64,000 nucleotides of DNA, taken from the NCBI GenBank assembly GCA_030998225.1, contig JAPYXD010000308.1, positions 8,938,001 through 9,002,000 on the forward strand. The letters are read 5' to 3'. Every line of letters starts with the position of its first letter. Position 1 is the stretch's first letter. Source of the DNA: Diplolepis rosae. Taxonomy: Eukaryota; Arthropoda; Insecta; Hymenoptera; Diplolepididae. The notes beneath the pieces were generated by a model. That model saw only the letters and a program-made list of their open reading frames with translations, made no database searches and was not told the origin of the DNA. Below are positions 35,501-44,400 of this stretch, piece after piece. The position numbers and the translations under genes are program-made.

Positions 35501-38500
35501 GGATAACTGGGCGGAGGACCATAACGCTGCATAGCAATTAACCAAGGCGGTGGTACTTTATGGCAATTAGGACCAATTGGCATTCCCAAAGCAGTTCGTA
35601 ACTCGTCAGACAATTCTCCAGGTTTCTTTTCCTTCAGTCGCGTTTCGAATTCTTTTCCTTCGTAATACAAATCACCGTGGATAGTCATTCTTGGTTTCGT
35701 CTGCCATTTAAAGAAAGCATCATGAAGTTTCTGATAATCAATATCTATTTTCCCCATCTTTGGTCTCGCACGTTCTCTCATTTTTGCCTTTAAAGTTCTT
35801 GTATCGTCGCGTTCTTGTAAACTGGCACGCATTTCAGTAATTCCCGTCCGTTTTATAAAATCTGGCAAATCGAACGGTGGTTTTTCAATACCTCGTTTAC
35901 CCTGGAGATACTTTCTCTTAAAGCACCAGTGTCGTGGTACAGGTACTGTGTTTCTGTGTGCTTTTAGTTGCACCAAAAGTTTAGGATCCCTGAAAAAAGG
36001 TTGTATAAAACCAGGGAATTATTTTTCAAACGCTGAAGTATATAAACAATGTAATTAAGTTGGTTTAGAAAATTAAAATTTTTTAAATTTCAAGTTTTTC
36101 AACTTATTGTAATGCAAATATAATTTATAAATGAACGTCGGAAAATCCACTTTAAAATGAAAGACTAAATACCTTGCAGTAACGTCATGCATTTCGACAA
36201 CGTCTGGTCGTCCAACAAGTTGTTTAAGTTCAGCAACGCTGAGTCTCGTCAACCTCTTCAGTTTTCTTTTCGATAATCTTGGAGCTCCATTTTCTCCAAC
36301 GCCCTGTTGCTGCTGTTGACCACCACCATCTTCGTCAAATTCATCCATAGGAGGAATCTTATTTGGTATCAAAGGAGTAGCCAGAACAGGTGGATATTGA
36401 TCGATAGGTTCACCTTTATCTTCTAAAGAACGAGGCTCGGGCTCCGTTAGTTTAAAGGCCTCAAAAACTCTAGCAAACTGACGATACATTGGCTCCAAAT
36501 CATTCACACTAGGAATTTCTTGCACATACTCAATTTCCGGAACATTTTCCTTTGAATTAAATTGATATAAAGATTCTTTTCTACTTTTCTCTATGTCTGT
36601 CTGATCACTGGAATGCTTCTTCTTCTTTTTCTTTTTCTTCTTCTTCAAGTTGACAGATCTTGAGTCTATTTTGTCGGAAACTTTTTCTGGTTCAGGAAGT
36701 ATATCATCCAAACTAACATCTTCTGAAGTATTTGTTTCACAAGAAGTTTCAGTATTTATTTGATCATGTGAATCAAATTCTGATCGACCGACTTCTTTCG
36801 CTCTTTCGCTCTTGAAAGCAAGAGCCTGCTCGAGAGCTGCAGGTAACTTTATATTCAATAGATCCAATCCCTTTTCTCCCTGGTCGGTTTGATTAGGAGT
36901 GGGCAAATCTGAGGGAGGTGCTATTTTTAAAGTTAAAAGGCTAGGCAGAGAAGATTTTGGCGGTTCAATTGGAGGAGGAAAACTGTTTGGGTTCGGCAGC
37001 GGAGGTGGTGGCATTCCTATCATCTGAGAAGGTGACAGATTTATTGGAGATGGTACACTTGCCAGTTGTTTTTGAATTTCTTGTTGCTCCATTTTGCGTA
37101 GCTGTTGCGAATCCAGCATCACTGTTGGTTGTCCACCCTGAAAAAAAATTGTTCAAAATGATTTTCTGCAAGTTTTCAGATCTAAGATAAAATTTAATTT
37201 ATATGCATTAAACAAAACAATTTCCTTCATTTTCTCTCAGTCAATATCTAGGAGAACAGATATGAGAACTTTAATAAAAATCTGTAAAAACAGATATCTC
37301 TATGAATCACGGTCGACTGTAAATTCGCAATTTAGCCAATAAAATCGAATTTTTAAACCACGTGAAGTTAAAATCGAATGTAATAATGCATTGTATTATT
37401 CTGTGAAAAGACAGAGCTTTGTCAAATGACTACCTATTAAGATAGAAACTATTTGACTCATATAAAACATTATAATTTTACAAGACTCTGACATTTCTCA
37501 AAATAAGACGAAGCATTATTACAGTAAATTGTTGATAAATACTTGTTTACAGTGAAGCTTAAATATGCAATGCAGAGAATCAGATCAGAATCAGATTTTG
37601 CTAAAGTTAAAGAGTCCCATGCTGACACTCATTCCAAAGAAAACATCGCAGCTCCAGAACATCTACAACGTTTTCACAGGAACTTTAATCATACTTTACA
37701 AGAATTCGAAGAGATATAACCATGTTTGAGACATTGATTCTCAAAACTCAAGTTTTTTAAGGAAGTTGGTTATCAGAACAGCAAGATTTTAAAATCGTAT
37801 CTGGATACGGAATTATCCGTGCTATATTTGCAAGCCTTCGTCTATTGTGCGGTTATGGCGGTAGTCAGAACGTTAGCAGAAATCATCCGCTCACACACAA
37901 AGAATTATCCGCCATGGAAGATTCGTATTCAAAACGAAGTCAACAAATTAAAATGCAAACTGGGCCGTTTAAATCAATATAGGAGAGGTGATACAATGAT
38001 GGTGATTAAAGCCATGTAGAACTTATCCGATCCCTACGTTACCGACATTTTTTTTCGCCTTTCGCATTTCTACAATAATTGAGATATCTAGTTGAAACTT
38101 TGAGTAATTAAGTAAAAGGCAATAAAGAACGCTTATTAAGGCTTAAATTTTGATCATAAAAAAAAATTTCGAAAACTAAATTTGTTTATAGTTATATAAA
38201 TGTTTAGGAGCAAATACATATTCTTTAGTGCGCTTTACTTGATTACTCAAAGTTTCAACTCGATATCTTAATTAATATAGAAATGCGAAGGGCGAAAAAA
38301 AATGTCGCTAAGGTAGGGATCGGATAAGTAATGCTTGAAGCAATCACGTATATGCTTCTAAAGAAACCAGGTGCCTATAGTCTTTCAGACTTTAGACTTA
38401 TAGTCTGTCTTCCGACTATTTACAAACTCCTCACTGCTGTAATCTCTGATAAGGCCTATGACATCTGTGAGAAAAATAACATCCTCACAGAAGAGCAGAA

Positions 38501-40387
38501 GGGCTGCTGCCGAAACTCCTGAGGTTGCAAGGATCTGGTCACTATTGACAGTGTCGCTGTGTTGCAAACCAAAGAACATCAAAGTAACTTGCATATGGTG
38601 TATATCCAATATAAACAAGCTTTTCCTTCGATTTCTAGCGATTATCTACTTGAAATCTTTAAGGCATACTAAACCCGTTGGATATTCAGCAACACGTCCT
38701 ATGGCTATAGTGTGAAAAGGGATGAGGGTGAGTATTAACATTACATGGATTACTTGATGTTGTATTTAAACTAAAAAACGAAACTGCAGAGTGTTCTTAA
38801 TATCACTCTGCAGTTTTCCATTCATATCGTTATGGAATTTAGGCTGAACAAGTGTCGAAAAGTACACATGATGAGGGGCGAGGTTGACATGCAAATGGTA
38901 CATGTGGATCAGGCTTTCATCGAAACGATGGTAAAGGATGACTCCTATAAAAACTCAGGTATCTTGTAGTTGAGGGGCCCCCTTCAATCTGCAACGAAAG
39001 GGAGTATTTTGAAGTCCACCTCTAAATACTTATCCTTAATTTTAAAAACTAGTTTCAATTCAGTCAATCAAGACTATTAACAACTATGCAATCCCCCTTT
39101 TCACATGCTCTTTCGGGATCAACAAATGGTCTGAGACCACTCTTGAGAGTCGACATCACCAAATAAGAGTAAGGAGACGGAACTATAATGGGAAACATTT
39201 CTCATTTTAATTGAAATTTCGGGATCGAATTCAGAAAGAAACCTTGTTGTCATAGCTACTGCCCAATGAGCAGACGATATTAGAAACGTTTATGTAACAT
39301 TCTACAAACGTTCTAAGAACATCAGAATGTCCAATGTGCGAAAGACGTTCCAAAAACGTTCTAAGAACGTCTTTCGGACATTGGACATTGGGATATTCCT
39401 AGAACGTTTGTAGAATGTTACATAAATGTTTCTGATATCGTGTGCCCATTGGGTGCATATGAAGGGCTAGCGGTCAAAAGAAGTTTAAGGCACAACATTT
39501 TTAAAGGCGTTTTTTCACATTTTCGAATTCCCCTAACTAATCTATAAATTTAACCGTAAACAAGCATGAAATCGATAGTTAAAAAAAAAAGTGTTGAAAT
39601 CAGGAGAAGCTATCGGAACTTGAAAAATGCGAACGTTTTTTCCCTTCATATATTTTCATCTTTCTCGTACGTAGGTCATTTCGCAAGTAAGAAAAAAATA
39701 AACCTATGTAATGTAACATACTAAAAACAATCTCCTTGCTATGACTTCGTGGTTTACACTAGTTAATTAATTTTCATAATTTTGTGCTCCAATTTCGAAG
39801 TATCGATCTCAATCTGGGTTACCCACTAAGTAAACCCAATAAAAAGGTTTAAACAGAGGAAAATTTAGATTATTTAAATTTAGCATCCAAATGAAGATTA
39901 TTCAAATAGTTCCAAATGCCTAATTTTTTAAAAGGCTGAAATCCACTAGACACGAATAGGTTATCTACGGAAATTATTCTTTGCAAGTTCCATAGCGACC
40001 GTCAAACCTCTGAGGGTTGTTTTATTCCTATAAATATGAAGATATCTTCAATTTATTTAATCTATTCTATTTGGAGCACATACTTAAAATTTGTTTAATT
40101 ACTCATATTCCGTTCATGAAATACATATTTGTACTCAGTAGAGAAAATAAAAATTCAATTCCAAATTATCACACACACGTACTTATATATATAATGAAAA
40201 GAATAAAAAAAATTAAAATAACTAAAAATGCTTTCACCCTTTTGGAATTAAAATAACTCCATAGCCGTAGCGATCTACCTGGTCTAAAGCTAAATAATTT
40301 ATAATAAAGATACTAAAACGAAGTTTTGTTTTACAAAGAAAAATAAAAATCTGCGTAACTAACCTCATTTACAGGTGATCCTTCCAT
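14456..40387 (-). CDS. SF3B2: Splicing factor 3B subunit 2 (SF3b145/SAP145), five coding exons
   Basis: SF3B2 is a core protein of the SF3b complex of U2 snRNP; it contacts the pre-mRNA near the branch site and binds the RRM protein SF3B4 in the nucleus. Coding exons are 40387-40364, 37137-36173, 35989-35484, 16908-16184 and 14524-14456. All junctions are GT-AG and in phase, giving 2289 nt or 762 residues. The N-terminus is Pro-rich, followed by a Lys-rich tract, then the conserved core TRLSVAELKQLVGRPDVVEM, RHWCFKRKYLQGKRG, KMGKIDIDYQKLHDAFFKWQ, KVPPPWLIAMQRYGPPPSYP and GCAFGYHAGGWGKPP. The PSP-domain region is followed by an acidic run, and the protein ends KKYKEFKF as in animal orthologues. 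It lacks the N-terminal SAP-domain region of the human protein. Introns are stuffed with mobile elements, the largest about 18.6 kb. Confidence 0.95.
14912..16155 (+). mobile_element. mariner-type transposon inside the last SF3B2 intron
   Basis: Terminal inverted repeats are about 28 bp: left starts CAAGGGTTGTTTGAAAAG, right is its near-inverse ending CTTTTCAAATAACCCTCA. A TA precedes the left end, as expected for Tc1/mariner. Its right end is 26 bp from the donor of the last SF3B2 intron (16182-16183), so it is inserted almost at the exon edge without disturbing the splice site. Confidence 0.85.
15090..16040 (+). pseudogene. mariner transposase, broken
   Basis: ATG 15090 opens MDELEIRAVIK and is followed by a TAA. 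A long piece at 15133-15444 has the N-terminal helix-turn-helix region (SSADEVKSVFDSTLKKSLSS, VYKIVIGGR, VRGIAEAVGIS). The catalytic half is shredded; only short traces such as FCHDNAPVHTSLI (about 15813) survive, with the mariner second-Asp motif context. It would have catalysed cut-and-paste transposition; this copy is dead. Confidence 0.8.
16184..16908 (-). CDS. SF3B2: SF3B2 coding exon 4
   Basis: A single 725-nt exon after acceptor TTTTAG. It encodes GYHAGGWGKPPVDESGRPLY (most of the PSP-type region), an acidic Glu/Asp run, VTPGAEGLITPSG, PETIELRKKKIESEMEGG, the conserved MMGSTHVYDM and a C-terminal helix ending DMLQDHVQRQK. Donor GTTTCA is weak. Confidence 0.95.
16909..19867. other. Intronic sequence without a recognised gene
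   Basis: This is part of the large SF3B2 intron. It holds a poly-G tract at 17423-17442, a GC-richer patch at 17580-18020 and 18600-19230 with open but unconvincing frames, the tandem array at 19316-19456 and a GC-rich patch at 19480-19680. I see no domain, splice pattern or element terminus that I can defend. Confidence 0.6.
19316..19456. repeat. Tandem repeat, about 17-20 bp unit
   Basis: Eight or more degenerate copies of TTTATAGTAATTAAT(C/T)-type units, core TAGTAATTAATTATT. Simple minisatellite. Confidence 0.8.
19868..20964 (+). repeat. Left inverted arm of DDE/SWIM transposon 1
   Basis: Inverse of 24523-25697. Shared landmarks are GGCCTAGGGGGGTATG, CACCTGCCGGCAACG, the small hairpin ACACCTGTTG...CGAGGTGTC and CAGCGAGGTGCCA at the inner end. 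Both arms keep a matching open frame (20606-20839 minus, 24674-24955 plus), which I take as a consequence of arm identity rather than a gene. Confidence 0.9.
21041..21540 (+). repeat. Degenerate array of about 79-bp units upstream of the transposase
   Basis: The motif (G/C)AAATGTTTTC.TGA.ATTCCATTGTG recurs at about 21041, 21118, 21198, 21277, 21357, 21436 and 21512, a regular 77-82 bp spacing. Subterminal repeats of this kind can be transposase-binding sites; that role is inference. Confidence 0.6.
22413..23224 (+). mobile_element. P-element-like THAP transposon nested in the transposase of copy 1
   Basis: The target frame (ISLR / LRNSQ) is split. Left flank TTGCGAAC (22405-22412) and right flank TTGCGAAA (23225-23232) form an 8-bp duplication with one mismatch. 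Termini are imperfect inverted repeats of about 35 bp (left AGCTCCCCTCAACTC..ATGG, right inverse GCAGGCCCTCTTAACTC..ATGG). An 8-bp duplication, roughly 31-bp TIRs and a THAP exon are the signature of the P superfamily. A palindromic motif (GTTGCGGCCAACTGTTGGC) occurs near both ends, at 22479 and 23163. Confidence 0.7.
22619..22740 (+). pseudogene. THAP-domain exon of the P-like element
   Basis: From ATG 22619 the frame gives a basic start, then RRCCVVSGCASSRHAKHHQ and FPKDE: the first Cys pair and the FPKD motif of a THAP zinc finger (C2CH). The C-x2-H half is not found in frame after 22740, so the exon is truncated. In P elements this domain binds transposon DNA. Confidence 0.55.
24523..25697 (-). 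repeat. Right inverted arm of DDE/SWIM transposon 1
   Basis: Inverse of 19868-20964 with only scattered substitutions over about 1.1 kb, plus an extra internal stretch of about 70 bp that includes a GAGGTGTACCTC palindrome. High identity implies gene conversion or recent formation. Confidence 0.9.
25870..27220. other. Intronic AT-rich sequence, one weak exon candidate
   Basis: At 26680-26883 a plus-strand frame (MDKIIKTGFQSIKHTIEF ... NLVLAEHVRDVQEFRRNNN) follows a good acceptor (TTTATTTTCAG, 26683-26693). The wording LAEHVRDVQEFR resembles the segment before SWIM fingers in transposon proteins, but the evidence is thin. The rest has no recognisable gene. Confidence 0.35.
27601..29420 (+). 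pseudogene. DDE_Tnp_4-like transposase with SWIM remnant (copy 2)
   Basis: It begins MSGRNRIYSNVCDL (27601) with early stops at 27643 and 27742. A Cys-rich N-terminus (RICVSCNRSI, SCIFCNRL) is followed by the main piece 28222-28866: SLSITTIQRSLMLPFV, AIAYINGTYVYMHKS, VVAPDGYIPDIHGPY, DIFIVDRGYRDVLPL and VEARNGHIKSVF. The first catalytic position reads INGTY where copies of this type have Asp, and about 50 residues are missing between DRGYRD and VEARNG. Downstream, GYYCTRKTGARTLSSRAHIA is a SWIM finger that has lost two Cys. It is clearly dead. Confidence 0.8.
29495..29865 (+). repeat. Subterminal degenerate repeats, about 62-65 bp unit
   Basis: Units share CTATTAACATGTTTTGCCTC-like, then GATTAGACAGATCTGTAGCC-like words; five or so copies are recognisable before the right TIR of transposon 2. 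They parallel the 79-bp array of copy 1. Confidence 0.5.
29934..31194. other. Intronic sequence without recognised genes
   Basis: AT-rich, no convincing open frame, terminus or repeat boundary seen. Confidence 0.6.
31195..31794. mobile_element. MITE-like element with about 155-bp inverted repeats
   Basis: Left arm 31196-31355 (TCTTTGGTG ... GATTTCGCTC) and right arm 31634-31793 are inverted copies at roughly 90% identity, containing AAGATGGCGGATCG. The centre (31356-31633) has no coding sequence. Confidence 0.75.
31795..32172 (+). pseudogene. hAT-type transposon 5' end with BED-finger exon
   Basis: CAGGGTTGCGCAGTGACG at 31795 has the hAT terminal consensus. ATG 32000 starts MSTKNKWGKIKSHFGLP, then NVAKCLFCSKVSKNVGYNR and LLGHW: a BED-type zinc finger (Cys-x2-Cys ... 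His) as at the N-terminus of hAT transposases. The exon ends at a donor GTATGT (32173). No catalytic domain or 3' end was found. Confidence 0.55.
32640..32890 (+). pseudogene. LINE reverse-transcriptase C-terminal fragment, R1-like
   Basis: Frames read LLTGHGSLRYHKWK, LSQSAECRFCGRENEASKHV and LCSCPASIWIRLETLRY: the Cys-rich C-terminus after the RT of R1-like LINEs. The 3' part (GTTGAGTGAAGATAAGTATAG..GGAGACATCGAAGGCGA) recurs inverted at 33848-33905. Confidence 0.55.
33091..33537 (+). mobile_element. 5'-truncated LINE insertion with target duplication
   Basis: The insert is bounded by a 15-bp direct repeat, ACCATGTCTTGAAAT (33076-33090 and 33538-33552), and ends in an (AAAT)n tail, the standard marks of target-primed reverse transcription. 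It encodes LNRLRIGHSYLTHYNLISK, a stop, then SIKHVLIECPEYEHQGR, the C-terminus of a Jockey/I-type LINE ORF2. Confidence 0.85.
33770..33930 (-). repeat. Inverted LINE 3' fragment
   Basis: The minus strand repeats the GTTGAGTGAAGATAGGTATAC..GGAGACATCGAAGGCGA segment found at 32848-32892, continuing into CCCAGCCCTTGCAGGGAAAG. It belongs to the same LINE family in opposite orientation. Confidence 0.6.
34078..34825 (+). pseudogene. DDE_Tnp_4-like transposase remnant (copy 3)
   Basis: Pieces in several frames match copy 1: RTVTIYEYCYFW (N-terminal zinc region), KYNLTLLEKIGEFSLSEKQI-like wording, KVFTICTTDAYVVDILRPYL, then a stop, IIVLDRGIREMQKYL and LKVLIPALKG. Homology ends abruptly near 34825 at unrelated sequence, a truncation or chimeric junction. 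The catalytic-Asp segment DRGIRE has also drifted. Confidence 0.7.
35484..35989 (-). CDS. SF3B2: SF3B2 coding exon 3
   Basis: 506 nt after acceptor TTTTTTCAG, donor GTCAGT at 35482-35483. It encodes the most conserved core: KLLVQLKAHRNTVPVPRHWC, KRGIEKPPFDLPDFIKRTGI, KMGKIDIDYQKLHDAFFKWQ, HGDLYYEGKEFETRLKEKKP and the start of the PSP region. The next exon is 18.6 kb away. Confidence 0.97.
36173..37137 (-). CDS. SF3B2: SF3B2 coding exon 2
   Basis: 965 nt after acceptor TTTTTTTTCAG, donor GTATTT at 36171-36172. It starts GGQPTVMLDSQQLRKMEQQE in phase 0 with exon 1, has a Pro-rich part (MPPPPLPNPNSFPPPIEPP), a run of ten Lys and the FARVFEAFKLTEPEP and LSKRKLKRLTRLSVAELKQL segments. Confidence 0.95.
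37600..39000 (+). pseudogene. LINE reverse-transcriptase remnant, R4/Dong-like
   Basis: Broken plus-strand frames: KNYPPWKIRIQNEVNKLKCK (about 37900), then after a MITE AYSLSDFRLIVCLPTIYKLL, ISDKAYDICEKNNILTEEQK and DLVTIDSVAVLQ (38360-38560), then MVYIQYKQAFPSISSDYLLE where the RT motif DYKKAF is altered, and EFRLNKCRKVHMMRGEVD (about 38835). These are RT domain motifs of site-specific R4/Dong type. Stops and shifts abound. Confidence 0.65.
38027..38330. mobile_element. MITE with about 90-bp TIRs, inserted in the LINE remnant
   Basis: Left TIR ACTTATCCGATCCCTACG... and right inverse copy ending ...GTAGGGATCGGATAAGT; shared CATTTTTTTTCGCC(T/C)TTCGCATTTCTA and GTTGAAACTTTGAGTAAT. About 300 bp, no coding capacity. 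It splits the LINE coding sequence, so it is younger than the LINE. Confidence 0.8.
39261..39453. mobile_element. Fold-back MITE, 193 bp
   Basis: Nearly the whole element is one hairpin: left GCCCAATGAGCAGACGATAT ... GAAAGACGTTC, right its inverse ending ATATCGTGTGCCCATTGGGT. The centre is CAAAAACGTTCTAAG. It lies in SF3B2 intron 1. Confidence 0.85.
40364..40387 (-). CDS. SF3B2: SF3B2 coding exon 1 (start codon)
   Basis: The minus strand reads ATG then EGSPVNE, followed by donor GTTAGT (40358-40363). Phase 0 joins exon 2. The start is chosen because it is the first ATG after an upstream in-frame gap and yields a clean donor; exon 2 has no ATG before its conserved start other than MLDSQQ. Confidence 0.75.
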
Positions 40388-40605
40388 GATTGTAGGAATC
40401 AAACATATCTCAATAAAAATGAAATTAAATGAAAAAATTAATTGTGGTTAGGATTATACTTTTTATAGTGATTAAACAAATGATTTCAATATTTTCAATT
40501 GGTTTGTGATGTTTCTCAATGTTTCTGAAGTTTATGCCCTAGTGTCACGGTCGTATACACAGGTCTGAACGGTAGCAAAGATATTACGGTAGGTATACAT
40601 TGTAC
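40388..40605 (-). promoter_or_regulatory. SF3B2 5' leader / proximal promoter remnant
   Basis: 218 bp lie between the SF3B2 start codon and the hAT-like insertion at 40606. No TATA box stands out. The sequence that originally continued upstream now lies beyond 47683 and contains AAAATGGCGG, a Pho/YY1-type motif typical of housekeeping promoters. Confidence 0.4.
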
Positions 40606-41339
40606 CAGAGATGAGTTGGGAGATTGCTAAAGTAATGTATTTAATTTCGAGTGATTTTCCGCAGCGCGCCCTATTGCGAAATGCTGTTGGGAACTAAAAT
40701 GAAAGGTTCATGCTACTACTTGAAGGGTAAAACAGAGCTACTGTTTATCACTTTTGCAGCGCCTCCAATTGCGTACAGCTTTTTCGGATCTTTTTCAAAC
40801 TAAAATTAAAGGTCCGCACTGCTACAATAATATGTGGGAGCACACACAATGAAGCGCGTTATGTCAGTGTATCCCCACTAACTCGCTTCGATTTCACGCT
40901 GTCGGTTGTCGAGTTAAAATCAGAAATTGTATTTTTCTCGACTTCATGCAAAGGAGGCGCGAAATAGACGCAGAATTCAAAATTACGGAATATAACATTA
41001 AAAAAATTACACTTTTTTTCTATATACTTTGAAAAATATTGATCTGAAATAAGTATCCAAAAGATTTTGTGAAATTTTAAGATGATTTAAAAACTTGAAA
41101 AATAATTTTTTAATGAAATTTAAAGTCAATAAATGCTTAAAGATTCGAAACAAAATATCGATTTCAGCATTTTTTTTAAATTATGTAGAGAATATTTTAT
41201 AATAAGATATCATTCAAGATGAAATACAAGTTTCAAAAATGAAGGGTTTGAACATTTTCGTAATAGGTAACATCTTTGGTATGAAAATTTCGATAAATAA
41301 ATGTAAATGAAGTGTTTGCTGATTTCAGGTAGTTCATCC

Positions 41340-41985
41340 ACAAAAATTAGACTTCAGGCAAAAATAGATAAATTTTTTTTCAAGAATAGCAATATTATTA
41401 TTGAAGAGATCATTTGGAAGAAAAGAGATTAGTTTCCAAGAAAAAAAATTAAAACATAAAAAAATAATGCATTTAACAAATTTTATTTTTACCCGGACTT
41501 GTTTTCTTATCCCTTCATACCAAATTTTAGAAAATGATGTGATTCTGTGAAATCACTTATCATTTTTTCAAGAAAAAGGCTTTCTACAACTTAACCGTTT
41601 CCATTTTTTGGAAATTATAATAAATTCTTTAATGGCTAAAAGCATTAAAAATAAAATTTCCAAAACAAAATTCTTGTAAAAAAATTACTGAATTTGGTAA
41701 AAACTTATTCATTTTAGAAATATGGAAACGGCTAGGTTGTATTAGGTCTTTTTCCTGAAAAAACGATTCTTGATTTATTTGAATCACATCATTTTTTTTA
41801 AAATTTGGTTTGAAGCGATAAGAAAAAAAGTTCGGGGTAAAAATAAAATTTGTTAAATTTATTTTTTCTTATGCTTCAAATATTTTTCTTGGAAATTAAT
41901 CTCTTTTCTTTGAAATGATCTCTTCAATAATAATTTTTCTATTTTTGGAAGCAAAATTATCTTTTTTTACCTAAGACATATGGCA
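41340..41985. repeat. Long hairpin, arms about 300 bp
   Basis: Left arm (GGCAAAAATAGATAAATTTTTT ... ACCCGGACTTGTTTTCTTATC ... CCGTTTCCA) and right arm (its inverse, to GCAAAATTATCTTTTTTTACC) meet near 41675 with a short centre. Identity is about 85%. The word AATGTAAATGAAGTGTTTGC occurs directly on both sides (41299 and 41999). No coding sequence. Confidence 0.8.
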
Positions 41986-42125
41986 ATTTCAATAGATGAA
42001 TGTAAATGAAGTGTTTGCTGATTTAAGAAAATACATAAATTATATGTGAATTTACACCTCAAACTTTTCTTGATATGAAGCTAAGTCGACAAACGGTTAC
42101 TAAAAAATAAAATACATTGAATACA

Positions 42126-42416
42126 ATTTTTTGGAATTTAACATCTTTTACATGACAATTCGTATGTATACATATATATAAACTACCATCGGAAATTACA
42201 GATTGACCTGGAGTTTCAACTTTCGTCGAAGTGTTTTATTTTATAGAAAGATATTACAAAAGAAATTTTAATTTAGATTTAGATTTCAAAAGGTTTTTTC
42301 AGTATGTCTTCATAGTGATTTCTTAACCTAATCAAAATATTTTTAGAAATTCTTTTCTGGATTCTATCTTGGGGTTGAACAGAATTCAAAAAAGTCATGC
42401 AATTTTTAAAATATGT
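42126..42416 (+). repeat. Inverted repeat partner of 46265-46600
   Basis: Landmarks AAACTACCATCGGAAATTAC, GACCTGGAGTTTCAA, CTTCATAGTGATTTCTTAAC and TTGGGGTTGAAC all recur inverted at 46265-46600. The 3.8 kb between holds further repeats. Confidence 0.8.
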
Positions 42417-43773
42417 AGCTTCTTCAAGAAGTTTTTAAAAATCGATGTATATCATATTTTAATAAATTTAGAAATTTTTATCAAAATATTGATAGTTTGG
42501 ATTTTTTGAATTCTGCAAATGAATGTAGTACAATCATCATTTGAAATTTGATGATTTTTCATTACCATCTTTGATTCTAGAGCAGAATCTAGCAGAAAAA
42601 TTCCAAAAACATCTTAATTAGTTAGAAAAATACTATGAAAACTTACCATTGAAATGAGACTACAGACATTTCACAATGTTAATTAATTTTAGAGTTATTA
42701 ATATTATTAAGAAAGATCTACATTTTATGTCTTTTAGATTCTCATCATATGAGAATTAAAGTTTTGGTTTTATGTGAAAAATCATTTTCGGAATTTTTGT
42801 CAAATCTTTACGTTTTGAGATCCCTTGAGACAGAAAAAACGGTTTTTACGAAAGTGTCTGTCTGTCTATCTCTCCGTCTGCAGTAGTAATAGGTCATATA
42901 CTCAATAACTCTGAATAGAAAAAAATTGTCGGATTGAATTGAGCTTATGCATACATTATTGCAGCTGAAAAAGTAAAGGCAAGTTCGTTAACCAGCTATA
43001 CATCCGACAAAAATTGTCAAAATAGGAGCATTTTTTGTGTTTTTGAAAAAAACTTTATGAAAAAATCAAAACTTTTAAGACTGGTTTCTGATAATTCTCG
43101 TAAATCTCTACTAATTATCCTGATAATATTTTGCAATTAAAATAAATTTAAGAAAGTTACAGTATATTAAAACTTGAAAAAAGTCAATATCCATTTTCCA
43201 GTTAAATTATACGAGATACGAATAAAAGTTATGATAAAAAATGGTTTACTACATAAAGATCTACAACAGTAATAACTGTAAAGTGACATGTTTGATGACA
43301 TGTCTGCTATTATATTGACCCAAAATTCACAGAAATTTTGTTAATTTCTCATTTTTTTGGCATTGGGTCAGCCTCTTTTTATTTTCTTCTATTAATATTA
43401 TCAATGCTACTTACGATAAAAAACGCAAAAAAAAAGAGAAGGCAAACGTTTCGGCCACATATGGACGCCCTCTTCTGTGCCATAAATTAAAAGATTAATT
43501 CAAAATTTTCGTAAAAGATAAAAATGTAGAAAATAGTTAAAATAAGGATAATAATGAAACTCAAAAACTTATCTCATTGCTTGCAATTCAAAATGAAGAA
43601 GTCCAGTAAGCAACAACACGAATTGGAAAAAGTATGTAGAATTCACTGTATATAGAAAACCGGATAAAATGAACGAAAAACTTAGAAATTTGTAAACAAC
43701 AGGCTAGAATTTTTGTTTGTTTTTTTCCTTTATAAAGAACGGATGACCATTTCTTCGACCGTTATATTATTAT

Positions 43774-44400
43774 ATCATATATAGGTTTGGTTACGTCGGT
43801 CTTAGGGTCAATAAAATAACATTAAAGAAAAATTATTGAATCAATTTATATCAATAAAAATATTAATATTTCAATAAATTGTAAGGCTGAAATTATGAAT
43901 ATTAATCGAATTTGCCATGGCATTATTTAACATATGATTTTCAAATTTGTGTTCTCAAGCTTTAGCACGCTTTTCATTGGTGAATTTAATTCAATTTATC
44001 GTATCTTCGTCTCTCTATCCTACAGTTTGCGTTGCTTCATCGGATTGTACACACCGTATTATAATGTAATTTTAAATTATTGAAGCCCTCAATCTTTGAG
44101 GCTTTAATTTTAATAACATTTTCAAGAATAAGACTGAATCTTCATGTGTGCTTTCGTTTTTTTGTAATTTATGTAAGTACTTATTTATTATATCAACACA
44201 ACATATAAAATAGTTCTCTTTGGAAAAAGAAATTTGATGGTAAATTGCTTTGTTCAATTTTTAGTGACATATATATTCCTTGAAAAAGACCCGCAGTGAC
44301 GTTGAAACATAGGAGAATTTTTGACCAAATATAATGAAGGAGTTTTTTATAGAATGTTGTTTTATTGACCGCAAGACCGACGAAACTAAACCTATATGAT
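43774..44400. mobile_element. MITE-like element, 627 bp, about 50-bp TIRs
   Basis: Left ATCATATATAGGTTTGGTTA..CGTCGGTCTTAGGGTCAATA; right is the inverse ending TAAACCTATATGAT. No coding capacity. The nearby sequence (43440-43480 and 44281-44316) has GAAAC/GTTTC motifs discussed under findings. Confidence 0.75.

Larger units (their letters stand above)
37138..40363. other. SF3B2 intron 1 with element insertions
   Basis: Contains an R4/Dong-like LINE remnant and two MITEs listed separately. The stretches 37190-37560 and 39460-40360 are AT-rich with nothing recognisable. Confidence 0.7.

Noticed and set aside
36957..37190. Plus-strand open frame across SF3B2 exon 2
   Set aside because: Antisense shadow of a conserved exon with no domain of its own.
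39261..39453. CRISPR-like or microRNA hairpin
   Set aside because: The single long fold-back with matching ends is better explained as a MITE; there are no spacer repeats.
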